Positions 12,507 to 24,089 of a stretch of 64,000 nt of DNA are shown piece after piece; the first letter of the stretch is position 1; each line of letters starts with the position of its first letter. The DNA is taken from positions 25,737,344 to 25,801,343 of the forward strand of contig NW_019211454.1 in NCBI RefSeq assembly GCF_002443255.2, written 5' to 3'. Position numbers and translations under genes: made by a program. Below the pieces are notes generated by a model. It made no database searches, was not told the DNA's origin, and was given only the letters and a program-made list of their open reading frames with translations. This DNA is from Varroa destructor (taxonomy: Eukaryota; Arthropoda; Arachnida; Mesostigmata; Varroidae).

Positions 12507-13630
12507 TAGAGTTAGTCAGTAAGCAACTGTAAGTGCTGATCCTAACAAGAATGATGAGTGCAACACAAAATATTGAATCGGTATTTTTTTTTTATTCCTT
12601 TCCTAGTCGTCAGCAAAATGGCTACGGCAAACCAGCAGCCGAAACCAAATCAGATATTCTTTAGCTATCACATTAACAATGAGATTCTTATCAACTTATT
12701 AGGGTTGCGGCGATAAACAGATGAGTTTATTTGTGAACGTCCGTCCATCTGTGCGTGTCTCAGTTTAATTTTGCGGTCCTTTTCCTATTAACGAACGCGT
12801 CGCGTATAGCCTGTGGCATTACACAGAGGCGTGGTAATTTTTGCGCTATTATATACACTTGGTTCGTTCTATTATCTAAGCTAAAGTCGCTTGAATTGAG
12901 ATGACGATAATTTGAATACATAGCGAACGAATGGTAGCTGAGACATAATGCAGGACTGCGGAACTAAACAGAGCAGTACGCTGAGATATGTGTACACGGT
13001 GAAGTCACGGGTCGTTCGTTGTCAGACCACACCGCTCGCTTGTAGAAGTAGCGGTAAACAGGAAGTGCCTTGGTCAACCGGCTGTTTCGTCGCCGCTATA
13101 GCTATAGTATCTAAATAGTGCCACCGCCGTAGGACAGACTGGGCTGTCTGCGCTTACCTGCTATTAGTCATTACTACTACTGATGCTGTTTCATCAGCAT
13201 CGTCAAGCCAGCCCGACGATCATATGTTGTCAAGGCTCTTTATCTCCCTCGAACAACTCAATATGGCTAGATAATGCTTAGAACTGAGCGCACACTGATA
13301 TCCATTCGATTCTCGATTGTACATGTATGCCTACTCTACCGGCATTCGCTACTGAACAGCGTCCATGCCCAGGCGAGATGATTCAAAGCTTTTATAGAGC
13401 ATACTTCATTTGTCAGATGCACTTATCTCAGCGTGTGTCTGGCTCATTGGTAGGAAGTCGCTAAACAGGCGGAGAGAATCCACAAGTTGCCTATTACTCG
13501 TATTAATACGATGGCGTGTAATGCATACTATTTGTTCTCTCTTTAGAGTGATTGACCAGAGTGAAGTCCTATTGATGGACGCGAGCTTGTTGCGCATGCC
13601 CTAAGCGGCCGGCAAATAACAAACTGTGCT

Positions 13631-13674
13631 AGTGAAGGTCGTCAACCTCGAAGTTGAGGTCCTCGACCTTCACT
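13631..13674. other. Stable 44-nt imperfect hairpin
   Basis: AGTGAAGGTCG at 13631-13641 pairs perfectly with CGACCTTCACT at 13664-13674. Inside are a 3x3 internal loop, a further 5-bp stem (ACCTC/GAGGT) and a 6-nt loop. It sits at the right edge of the GC-richer island. It is shorter than a usual microRNA precursor and has no obvious U-tract or known mature sequence, so its role is unknown. Confidence 0.65.
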
Positions 13675-16200
13675 TCCGCCTATGACTCCAAAACGTGCGC
13701 TCGTTACCATCGGTGAGGATGGCATATATTGGCAGAAACTCACACGTTAGATGCTATACCAAAAGGGTTTTTTAAGGCTTCGGTAATAAAAAAAAAAGCT
13801 GAAATATATAGGATGTCCTTTTTTTTCTCACTTCGTTACCTAGCAGCGCTTTGGTGCCGTCTATTTCACTTGTGTACATGGTCACATTAGAGCATTACCT
13901 TTGTTATCATTTTGCTATCACATGGACTCTATAATTTTAATGTCACATACGTGATTAAGAAGATTAAATTGAAGTTATGAGTTCGGCCAGAATGACTGTC
14001 GTTGCATTGTCGTATATCTTCGTTATAAATTGCCAAACGTACCAGGAGACTGCCTTAATAACATCGTTATAGAATTATCATACGAGTGGTGAGATTACCG
14101 TTGCCAATCGTCGCAGGATGTTGACTTTGCGTTTACTTCATCGCAGAGGCAGTTATGGAATTACGGATTGGATCCTGCTTCAGTTAGCTTTTGACACGCA
14201 TCAAAAGAGAGTCGCAATTTGCGTAAAAACATCTGACCTTTGAAGTTATTTACCAGCGCAAAATTCTAACAAAACATTCGACGTACATTTGATGTAGAAA
14301 CATACAAATTTTTTTCTATATATTTAAATACTAAAATAAAACTTTTTTTTTTTCTATTTGTATTTATTCCAACGGTTTTATGACAAAGGGTTTATTGCAA
14401 ATTCAAAACTTCCCTCCTAGCCACTGCCTGCCAAGTTCCTGGATTGATAAGTGGTCACACGTAAGTTCTCTTACCGCCGAGCTTGTATGATTACGGTGGT
14501 CTACAGGATTAAAACTAACAAAAATGGAGCCGACTAGGTTACCCAGCAAATCGATTCCAGATGAACGTATATAAGGCATCTTCTAGCGTATGTGGCGACC
14601 GTCGCAAAAGGATCCTGCTAAAATCAACGTTGAACTAAAACTGCTTAGACTCCTAGTTCCGACGGCCTCGCTCGGCTGACTGATGGGATCTCGTGTAAGA
14701 CCGCCGTATGACAACAGAGCTCGGAGTGAATGACCCCTAGGTGAACTGTCGAACGTGTCCTAACAGAACTCGTACAACGAGAATGAACGACAAATAAAGA
14801 GAAGCACTAGTTCTGAATAAGCGTGGTGGGTGTAAATGACTCAGAGCAGGTAGAATACAACGCCATCGGTGGGTTTAGAACAGGATTGATCGCGTGCACG
14901 CAGATAGCTTTTATGCTGACAGTGTTCTGCAGCGTCAACCAAACTATGATGACAATCCCTCCGCGGTGTGACGGTAGCAATTTTGTATTATGTTTATCGC
15001 TAGCCGCTGTTCCGTTCGTACGCTGGTGTCGTTGCTATCAAAGTCGTGTACCTGAACAATATTTTATCGCTCTTCCTTTGTTATGAATCAGAAAGTAATC
15101 TATTAAAGAAAACGACAGAAAAGGTACATTTTTTTTTATGGAAAAATTTAAAAGGCAGGTCTATGGGTTCCAGACACAGAAGCGTGTCTTAAGGTGCGTC
15201 GCCTAGAAAATCCTATAGTAAGCTAGTAAGATGCCAGATCGTTGAAAAGGATATTCGAGGAGCAGTGCTAAGCGACAGGCTCTAATTGAGCAAAATGTAT
15301 TTGATATTTACATGTGACTTTTTGTTCACCGATGATGGCTTCGTACGTAAGAAGCTTCATGTTACGTTTGATTACCTTCACTTTCAAAATCCATTATCCA
15401 TTTTGGCGGCAATCTGCTGACGCACCCATTGTGCGCCTTTAATCAGGGACGAAATATTAGTGACATACGTAATATATTTTAAGGTCGACCTAAATAAAAT
15501 AAATTTATACTCACCACATTATATAGTAGATATGATGAGAACTGGAGCAAAAGGCGAGGGGGCGGAACAGGCAAAAAAAAATAGGGGCGTGCAGTTACGA
15601 GTTTCGCTTAGACTAGTCCATTGAACTCTGTTCATTAATAGGTTTACAGGGTTGAACCTACCCGGAAGCGGGAAATAGTCACCGGATATTAACTAGTCGT
15701 GGGTTGGATGCTACTTAATATACTTTTGAGTTGGAATAGATCAATTCTAGGAAGCTGTTCCTGGTTACACGTACACAGAGCCTCACACGTATAATACACG
15801 TACAGCATACCTTTCGATGTATATTTATTTATATTCTACATATATGTTTGCATTGTATGGTTAATGTGCGCGGATCATAGATATGAACATTGCAAAAGTG
15901 TGTATATTGTAATTATAGCGGCTTGTTAAGAATTTATGAGCTTGTATCTTGTTTGCGTTTTTTTTTTATCCTGTACAGTAACCTCCGATAGGGCCTGTTG
16001 CCAATTCAGAAACGCTCTTGCGTCCCCTCCACTTTCCTACTTTATACTCATTGATACTGCAAAATATTAAGCTTTTGATAAGATTTATCCCATTGTCGGC
16101 ATCTCACTTGTCTTTGTCACAGGAACTTCGCGCCATTTTCGTTGGTAGTTCACTGCGCTCTATCTAAGTAAAACAAAATAAAAGCACGACGACGACGTCA
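13675..16200. other. AT-rich non-coding stretch
   Basis: Short frames, many stops and poly(T) runs (for example near 14340 and 15960). No exon, RNA gene or mobile element could be supported. A TGTGGCGACCGT string at 14591 encodes CGDR but has no zinc-finger context. Confidence 0.5.
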
Positions 16201-17820
16201 TCGCATTTTCCAATCAATTCGAAGCGGGTCGGTGCTGCCTATGCTTAACGTTCAAGACACATCAGCAAAACCGCTGCTCTCTCGAACGTCATCTGAACGG
16301 AACTCGGTGGACCGCTCCGTTGGGGACCGGCCAGTTGATGATGGTTGAGGTCGGCCACTCATCTCTTTGCTGTAGAGGGAGGTCATCGACCCTCTGCCGT
16401 CTCTTGTCTATCCGCGTCGTTTAACGCGCGCGCGAGCCGCTTCTATCTGTAAATACGTTCCTACTATCGACGTGGACTCAGAGAGAAGAGGAGATGAAAG
16501 GAGGGGGGTAAACGGGCAACAGGGTGCGGCAGAGCAAATAACAGCACAATTGTAGCAAGAGTATAGAGGAAACAGTTTAACAACAAATACCGTTCGATAC
16601 CGCTGTCAACGAATCAAGCCTCACTGCTAATGTAGCTAAGCTGTTGGTGTTTTTCGATCTTACGCCGTCTGCCGTTTCAGAGCAGAGATGAGCCACACCA
16701 ACGACGTAAATAACAATTGATAGCAGCAGGAGGAGCAGCAACATGAGATGCAATGAGTTTTATGGCATACTGCACGATAATGCTCGAAACAAATGTGTTA
16801 AGTTATTTGACAATTGTCTATTATAAATTGGCTAGCTATAGCGTTTGGCATCGAAATCAATGCGATGTTGTGCGGCAAGGTGCTGTTGATAACGCTATAA
16901 GACTCAAGCTTATTTTTTCTTGAGGTTTAACAACGAGTCATTCAGAGATGACTGCAAAATACAAAGCAAATGGGAAAATATAACATGATTGTTTTTTTTT
17001 TTCTACAGTGACGATTTAATAACTTAGGCATTCTATACGGATCAGCGATGACGGCCCTAGATATTCTTCAACAACGGCAAAGGCCGGGCTGTGTATCCAC
17101 CTACAGTGGCACTGTCGCTGTCGCTGCTGATGACGACAATGAAAGTGACAATAATAAAAGTGCCCTAGCGACCTTAAAGTCGTATCGGCAGGGGTGAACG
17201 GCCTCAATTAAGCGCTCCTCCGTTGCGGAGGCAGTAGTGGTCAATCTACGAATGTTGGTTAGTCGCCTCTCCGTGCCTATACTCGGACGTACATACGGCG
17301 ACAGGTCGTTCGGTGGCCTCATGCGAGGCGAGGTAATAGCACCCTACTATTGTTAGCGCTCTGTGTTTTTCGGGGGATTTAGCCCCCGAAAAGAGCTTCG
17401 AGGGTAAACTTGGGCAAAAATCAGAGAAGGACGCCCACGGGCATAACAAGAGGCAACACTACGCAATGGACCAACCTGCTTTGGGGCATGACGTTGTATC
17501 TCACACCGAGCTGCGCAATCCGACCCATCTGGGTTCAAAGACCTCAGTAGTCGATGCAATCCGTCTGCTGGGTCTATTCCGCTACACCGGAGGGTGCCTG
17601 AGCAAAGCGAGCGGATGGTCGGGCCAAAATAGGCACGCAACCTACCAACGTAAACCAGCCAACGAATCCAGCAACGAGCACCAGTACCTAGGTACAGATC
17701 CGCCTAAGGGCTCATTGTCAACGTTACACAACGCTTGCCGGCGCGCGGTGCATATCGCACGAGCCACGTGCTTCGTTTACCGGCTATCTCTTAGGCTTTC
17801 TACCGTCATACATATATAAC
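16200..17820. other. GC-richer island with an uncharacterised ORF
   Basis: Composition rises again and several frames overlap on both strands. The longest ATG-initiated one is plus 17466-17819 (117 codons, context GCAATGG, which is favourable for initiation). Its start is MDQPALGHDV; no motif, signal peptide or family is recognised, and three minus-strand frames overlap it. It could be a small exon, a transposon remnant or chance. No flanking splice sites stand out. Confidence 0.3.
17466..17819 (+). CDS. Uncharacterised ORF, doubtful
   Basis: It has 117 codons from an ATG with a G at -3 and a G at +4. The composition is polar with scattered basic residues; the C-terminal third is arginine- and leucine-rich. 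No domain is seen and no promoter or poly(A) signal is clearly tied to it. ORFs of this length are expected by chance several times in 64 kb of six-frame sequence, so it is recorded only because of its initiation context and its position in a GC-richer island. Confidence 0.12.
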   Translation: MDQPALGHDVVSHTELRNPTHLGSKTSVVDAIRLLGLFRYTGGCLSKASGWSGQNRHATYQRKPANESSNEHQYLGTDPPKGSLSTLHNACRRAVHIARATCFVYRLSLRLSTVIHI

Positions 17821-20800
17821 AACGGTAGACCGGGTTTTCGATGGCAATCAGCTGTTTTGATAGCGGAGCGCGCAGCTGGCTTATATTGAATGCTGGTGAA
17901 CACCCACTTCTAAATGCAGTTAGCCGAGGATGTGAAGACCGACTCTCGCAACTGCTCGAAAAGTTGTTACGGCAGGTGGCTGTCCGTTAATAGAATTTTA
18001 GAGAGTTATTCGTGATTGTTGTGCGAATAAACGGCGAAATAATGAAGTATTTACGTGTGTGTGTGTGTGTGTGGGTGCATGTTTAGCCTTTAGGACGATC
18101 AAGGAAGTGCTTCACAACTATAGTGGACCGACATTAGGAGGGAAGTTGGAAAGAGAGAAAAAACAACAACTACCCGCACGCCATGGACTGTCATCGTCTA
18201 ACAAGAGGATCTTGCTAGTGCAACAATTTGACTATTACGTTTCACTAGAGATTTTGTTTCTCGTCGATCGATTTGACCGAAGTTGGACTGGCGCTCGTTG
18301 ATGAACGGGGCATCGGAGATAAATAATCAACTTGAAAGGTGTGCTAAGATAACAAGACAGTAACAATGTACCTGCTTTTCTTTGAACTCAAAAAAAAAAG
18401 GTCGATTCCATGTGCTAACCACTCCATTCTGTAAAAGCATATAAGTAAGTCTATTAAATTTATTATTAAAAAATGACTACAGACTAGATCTGTCTTCAAA
18501 AATATAGATCTGCTTTTGAATAGTATCATCCATTGTTACGTCACTAGCTGCCAATTATGGAGGCTGCGGAACCTCCCCACTCAAAGAAATCTTTCTCCGA
18601 AGTCCACAGTTTGGTCTGTGATTCGAATGCTGCTTAAAACTATTGAATTATGGTACCATCAGGCAAACGTAACAGGTTGCTTGGGCATTAGTTACATCTT
18701 GTTTGGTAGCTATATTTATTTATTACTACCGTGTGCATATATATAATAATAATAATACACACCTCAGTTTTTGGGTCGTAACTTGATGAAGTTATTTTGG
18801 TAGAAATAAGGCCGACATTAATTGTTTGTTTTATCATGTCGCCACGGTCTCTTTTTGTAATGGGATGTTTTGGCAGACATTACCTGTTGTCGGAATATGC
18901 TGTTATGCCCTATGTATAGTAGAATGTTAGCTTCATTTTATAAGAAAATTATAAGGAATTACTTCGCCAGTGGATATTTCTGGCTTATTTTAGCTAAGTC
19001 ATACACTGTTGTCTCGCTCGCAGCATCGCTTTCGTACTTCCGCATTCTGCCTGCCCCCTTCAACGTCGATGAAGGATCATTTTTTTACCCCTATGAGAGC
19101 TCTAAGTTTTCTGTCCAAGTAGTTTGCCAGATACGAATTCATGAGATAAATTGAAACGGACAGCGAATCATTGCTTTACGCTGATAAAATTAGAACGGTG
19201 TACACCGTCATCAAATAAAGATTTCACAAAAAAATAAAGATACATTAATATTGAAGGGTTAAGTTGTCTCTGAAAGCTTTGTCTTCAGGTATATTCATTT
19301 CTAGTCGCCTATTGGTAGAGTGCAACTATGGTGTAAATAAGTGAGTCTTTGAATGAACGGTAAGAACGAGTTTAGATACGAATTCTGTGTGTTTTACAGC
19401 TAATCTCCTAGAGAAGTTTTCTAGAAATACTCAAGACTTTTCGAAGCAGTTGAAGGTATTAATGATGCAGGCCTTACAAGTTATCGGCCGCCATAACTCC
19501 TTCGTATATAGTATATACAATGTATTTAGGACAAATCGGCTAACCTCGATTTATATAGTAATTTCTTTAAAATTTTGATGTATAAACTAGACCTTTGCGT
19601 GCAATTCGATTAGACAACGATTCATATAGTAATTACGTGTGCTCGAACTCAATATAGATGGGCTTTCCCTGAGGTGAGACTGCTTCATCGAACATTAACG
19701 CTATCCAACAACAGGACCTAATTAGTTAATTGATATGTTTTTTTTGTTCGACTACGTTTATAATAAAGTATGACATTATACTACAAAGCTAAAATTTACC
19801 GTATAATTTTACTTCATCATTATCGCTATTATGTAAAATAGGTCAGCTTCTGTAATTAATATTGATTTTTCGTATATCGTATCGTTTGTCGAGAGGGCAA
19901 CGGTAATACCCTTGCAGCTGAGTGACCTGAGAACACCCTGGGGGCGCCTTTATTTTCTCATTGACGTTTTTATTTTTCCCATTCTATAGGAGAGTAGGCT
20001 TTGTTCGAACTGATAGGCCATAAGACAGAATCCGTTCGGCAACAAAGACCAACGCCAGTACACACCTCTTGGTATACACATAATAGATTTTGGGACACAG
20101 TACATGAAAGTTAAAATCGACGAAAAAAATAATAGGAAAGTGGAAGATATAGATATATATTAACTGCTCTCATCGATTGTAGTCGTATTCTACTTAGTTG
20201 AGAAACACTTGTGTTGTACCATTAGGGATATTTTTCCCCCAGTCTACCGAACAAAGTAAATGTCGGTCATTCTTAATTTGTACCTGTTTAAAGTTACAAT
20301 TTAGCAAATATATATAAAGCAAATTTTTATCTTAGAATAATTTTACTTTTGAAAAGTGGTCTCAAACTATCGTCCTCTACAAGAAACAGCTGTGCTCGTA
20401 TCAGACGAACTGGCAAAGTTCAAAAAGCTCATAAAGTTAATCTGTGTTTTATGGACTCCGAGATTTGGGACATTTTGTAATTGCAACTGAATAAACTGTA
20501 AATAATTTGTCTATATAATAATATAATTCTTCGACAATAATAAATTTTAACACAAATTCTTCTGCTTTGTTTTCAGGTAAGAGCAGTATAAACAGAACGG
20601 AGTCCCTCTAAGTTACGCAAGCATAAGAGCCCAATACGTCCAACGGGCTAAAGACTCTTAATACTACTAATCTTGTCATAGTATTTTTTCATAAGTTTTA
20701 TATTTACGTAATACAAATAAACGTTTGCAATGGGCCAAATGGCTAGTGGTTCGATCGACTATTGTAGTTTTATCTTCCGCGTCGATATTTAAATTTCGCG

Positions 20801-22894
20801 CGCTTTCTTATATGGCTCTTTTCCATAATATGCGGGGCGGTCGCAATAAATTAGGACACTGTTTGACGGGCTGTTTTTCGTAATGGGAAGAAATTGATTG
20901 ATATGTTGTCTTTTGATACCAGAGAAACAACGGTATTTTGTATGACAAAACCACAAACTGCGCATGGCAAAGGCAAAAGGCTCGTGTTCGGAATATGAAT
21001 GAAGGCTCCCAGTGTCTTCACATTGGACGAACCCCCACCGAGGTTATACGCCTTCTTGATTGCCCGAAGCGATTTTGCCGGTTTTCATGCTGCTTCCAAA
21101 GAAGGTTTTCATGCAAGCAATGCGGAAGATTCATTACAGGGATTAGATCCAAAGCGTTTAAAAATCATTAAAAGGGCCATTTCTGATTATCCGAAAGCTT
21201 ATATGCGGAACTGAGCGTCTGTTTTCGAAGTACAGAAAAACAGTATCTTTCATCAATTAGGTTGCCCATATAAGCCTCAACGGTGATTTTTTAGACTTTG
21301 ATTTTTTTCGGACCTTTTAGTTTTTCGACCGTTTCGAGCCGAATTTAGCGTGCTCGGGCGAGATTTCAACAAGTTTGTACGCGTGAATATAAATTTACTT
21401 ACGATTATTATTTCATTAAAGAATTATACGCATTTTGGGAGATGTAATTTTTAACTCGAAATTTTTTAATTTTGCAATTTAATCGAAACCATAGCTGAAG
21501 CAACTTGAAATTACATTGAAACTTACGCAAAAAAGATGATTTTTGTTTAGATGTAGCATGAAAGCAGGCGGTATCTTTGATGTTGACCATGCTCTATATA
21601 TACAAAACTTTTGATACGTAAAGCTGTTTATTCAGCTACGATATCAATAAGTCTGTATCCATAACAAGCTTCGTAAAAATTAAGCCCTATAATTTTGTAG
21701 TATTTGCCAGAGCTTATGAAATTAAGCGTTATTAGATTACTTACTCGGAATGCTCTGTGCAAAAATATGTTCTTTCGGGTACAGTGCAGAGATACGTTAG
21801 CACGGACCTGTACATTGATTCGGTCCAACATTATCTATAGCGGCTGGGAAGATCACCAACTGAAGAAAGTACTGTGCAGTTTGCTATACTTCAAGTGTTT
21901 ATACCTAGACTGCCTGTTAACTTCAAACTTCGATTAACTTGACACCTGGAATTTATTTAGATGGCAATGTCTACTTTTCAGAAAGGCTAATGCTAGGTTT
22001 TTACAAGGCGAATGTAGAGCAGGTCTAGCATTTACTATAAATGTAGCAGAGTTGAAAGCAGCCGAATACTATTTACCTTGTTTATATTTTGATAGAAATT
22101 ATGACAAGGTCTACCAGTTCATACTGGTAAATTTCTATGCGAGCAATAATGGTATTGAGCCAAACAATAGTAACGTTACTATGGCGTTGTTGGCTTTTCG
22201 ATCTCATTTACGAGGATTCGTCCTCTCGTGTATTCATTCTTCTCGACGATCTCTATAAAATAATTGATTTTTCCCTGTGAAGCAGAGTAGAGCCTTGTCG
22301 GACATTTTTCAGAAACAGCAAACCATACTTCGTTTCAGTTTCCGTGTCCTACTCAAGTTTTTCATTCACTGCCTCTTTTTGAAACAGAGGCCATTGTTAC
22401 GGTCGTGATAATACCATCAAGCTGCAAATATTCTTTTAATTCTGTCAAGAAGTTCAGATGGAATAAAAAATTATAATATATAAATATTTTTTCTTCCATG
22501 AAATTCATTTGAAAGATCGATAGTTTTTCAATTGAGTTATTATCGTTATTGTTATTCTACGAATATTTGAGTTGATTAGATGTTATATTGACTTGAAACA
22601 TAGCTCAAACATCGGCGGTATAGGCATTAGCTATAAATTAAATTTATCTTCCTTTAATTACATAATTTTTCACAGATAAACATCGTACCACAGTTTGCTC
22701 TGAAAACATTTACATAGCACCAAGCAAGTAGTAACAATAATCTCATATATTAAAATGTTTACTAAAAACATCACCAAAAACTTAAATGAGTGAAATGTTA
22801 TTATTGCTAGATATTTGGTTCCATACGATATAGACTTTAAGATAGTATAGGCGGTGTCAATATGACATTTAGCGCACATGTCGTTAGGAACTCG
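17821..22894. other. AT-rich non-coding stretch
   Basis: A GT microsatellite occupies about 18054-18073. Poly(A), poly(T) and TA-rich tracts are frequent and the open frames are short. A slightly GC-richer patch at 20940-21215 has two overlapping frames (77 and 71 codons) without recognisable homology. Nothing else could be supported. Confidence 0.5.
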
Positions 22895-22896
22895 TA

Positions 22897-24087
22897 CAGG
22901 ATGCTTCAGGACTCGAGGTAAGTTATAAGGGAAGTTGTAGACCTCATAGTCTTTCCCAGTGGGCTATCTGGAATTTGAGCTCTTAAAGTTGAAATTATGA
23001 AAATTATGAAAGAAAAAGTGATATACCAGATATACTTTTAGGAAGTAGATGATTGTGTTGGAAATGCTTGGAAAAGTAAAAGTATGTGCATGAAGGATGA
23101 GAGGCGCAGACTCTCTCCTACATGCACACTGATGTCAAACTTCAGCAACTCTGGGATAAAGTAAGTTAAGATGAATTCAGTGCAATCGTGCGATGTGGCA
23201 GAATTGAACGAGCAGTCAACTTTTTAGCCAAATTATTCATGAACATCACAGAAAGTGGTCGAAGTAGTGATCGTTAACTCACCGCACGCTTAGTGCGAAC
23301 ACCTATTTTCTAAGATATCGAGTATTTCAAGCCGATAACGAGTGCCTCAGTGAAAAACATTTTTACTGACCGAAATACAAGAAAATCAATCCATCGCTTG
23401 AAAATCAATACTTTTCATCTACTTTCATTAAAAAAAATAAATAGAACTCGCTAAGTGGGCCCACTGCAAACAACAGGCCCCCAAATGTTAATAAAATAAT
23501 TCTAAATATTGATGTTCAAATAGAAACGCACGACAATATCAAAAGGAGCTAAACTACTTAAGCTGATAGTCTGAAGCCTACTTGGTAACTCTGACCGCAG
23601 GATTTGTCCCAGAAATACCCGCTACCTTCGAAAACATCTGTCAGTAAGTTTTTACCATGTCAAGGGCGCGTTATACTTAAGGACTGTCATTTCAAATATT
23701 TATTGTAGCATCAACACTTGGCTACGATGGGTAATGAACTACTACTTCACAAAGCAGTGAATTGTTTGGATGAAATGCCACGTTTTTAACAATTGAAGCA
23801 TGTTTTAGAAAAACTTCCGCAAGTTTCAATGGTCTTGGAGTGACAGCAATGAAAGAACAGAGTCTTACCTTTGCACGAATCTTAAGCGTTCGGCCATGGT
23901 AGAGATCTTTCGACAAATCAATTTGTTAGACAATCACATAATTCCACAGGGATACTGGCTAAGTCTTTTTTTTAATAAATTTTTATTTCCCTAGATAAAA
24001 TGAATACTGGTGCCCCATGGTTTTATAATTTAAAGTGCTTCAATTAATGGATTCTGTCAACTCCTCCTTCAGTTTTGAAACACCCTG
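22897..24087. mobile_element. Decayed DNA transposon with terminal inverted repeats (Tc1/mariner-like flanks)
   Basis: The left end begins CAGGATGCTTCAGGACT at 22897. The right end, read on the minus strand from 24087, begins CAGGGTGTTTCAAAACT. Over the first 22 bases 16 agree. Both ends are flanked by TA (22895-22896 and 24088-24089), the target duplication expected for the IS630/Tc1/mariner superfamily, and the 1,191-bp span is in that superfamily's range. The interior has no open transposase frame; the longest open stretch (minus 23722-23916, 64 codons) resembles no DDE domain I know. It is therefore an old autonomous copy that lost its gene, or a non-autonomous relative. The family assignment is inferred from ends and flanks only. 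Confidence 0.5.
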
Positions 24088-24089
24088 TA

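Larger units (their letters stand above)
10320..13625. other. GC-richer repeat-laden island, no recognised gene
   Basis: This block holds CAG triplets near 10331-10347, a GTA run at 11506-11525, CTG-rich text near 11905-11945 and a TA run at 12489-12506. Several overlapping frames of 60-108 codons lie on both strands (for example minus 10654-10980 and plus 11753-12155), but they overlap each other, are low in complexity and show no domain. The 8-mer GGTAACGG occurs at 11383-11390. I treat it as non-coding or untranslated sequence. Confidence 0.45.

Noticed and set aside
14591..14602. TGTGGCGACCGT encoding CGDR, as at the start of nuclear-receptor DNA-binding domains
   Set aside because: The following codons lack the second cysteine pair and the frame stops soon after; it also lies upstream of the start exon.
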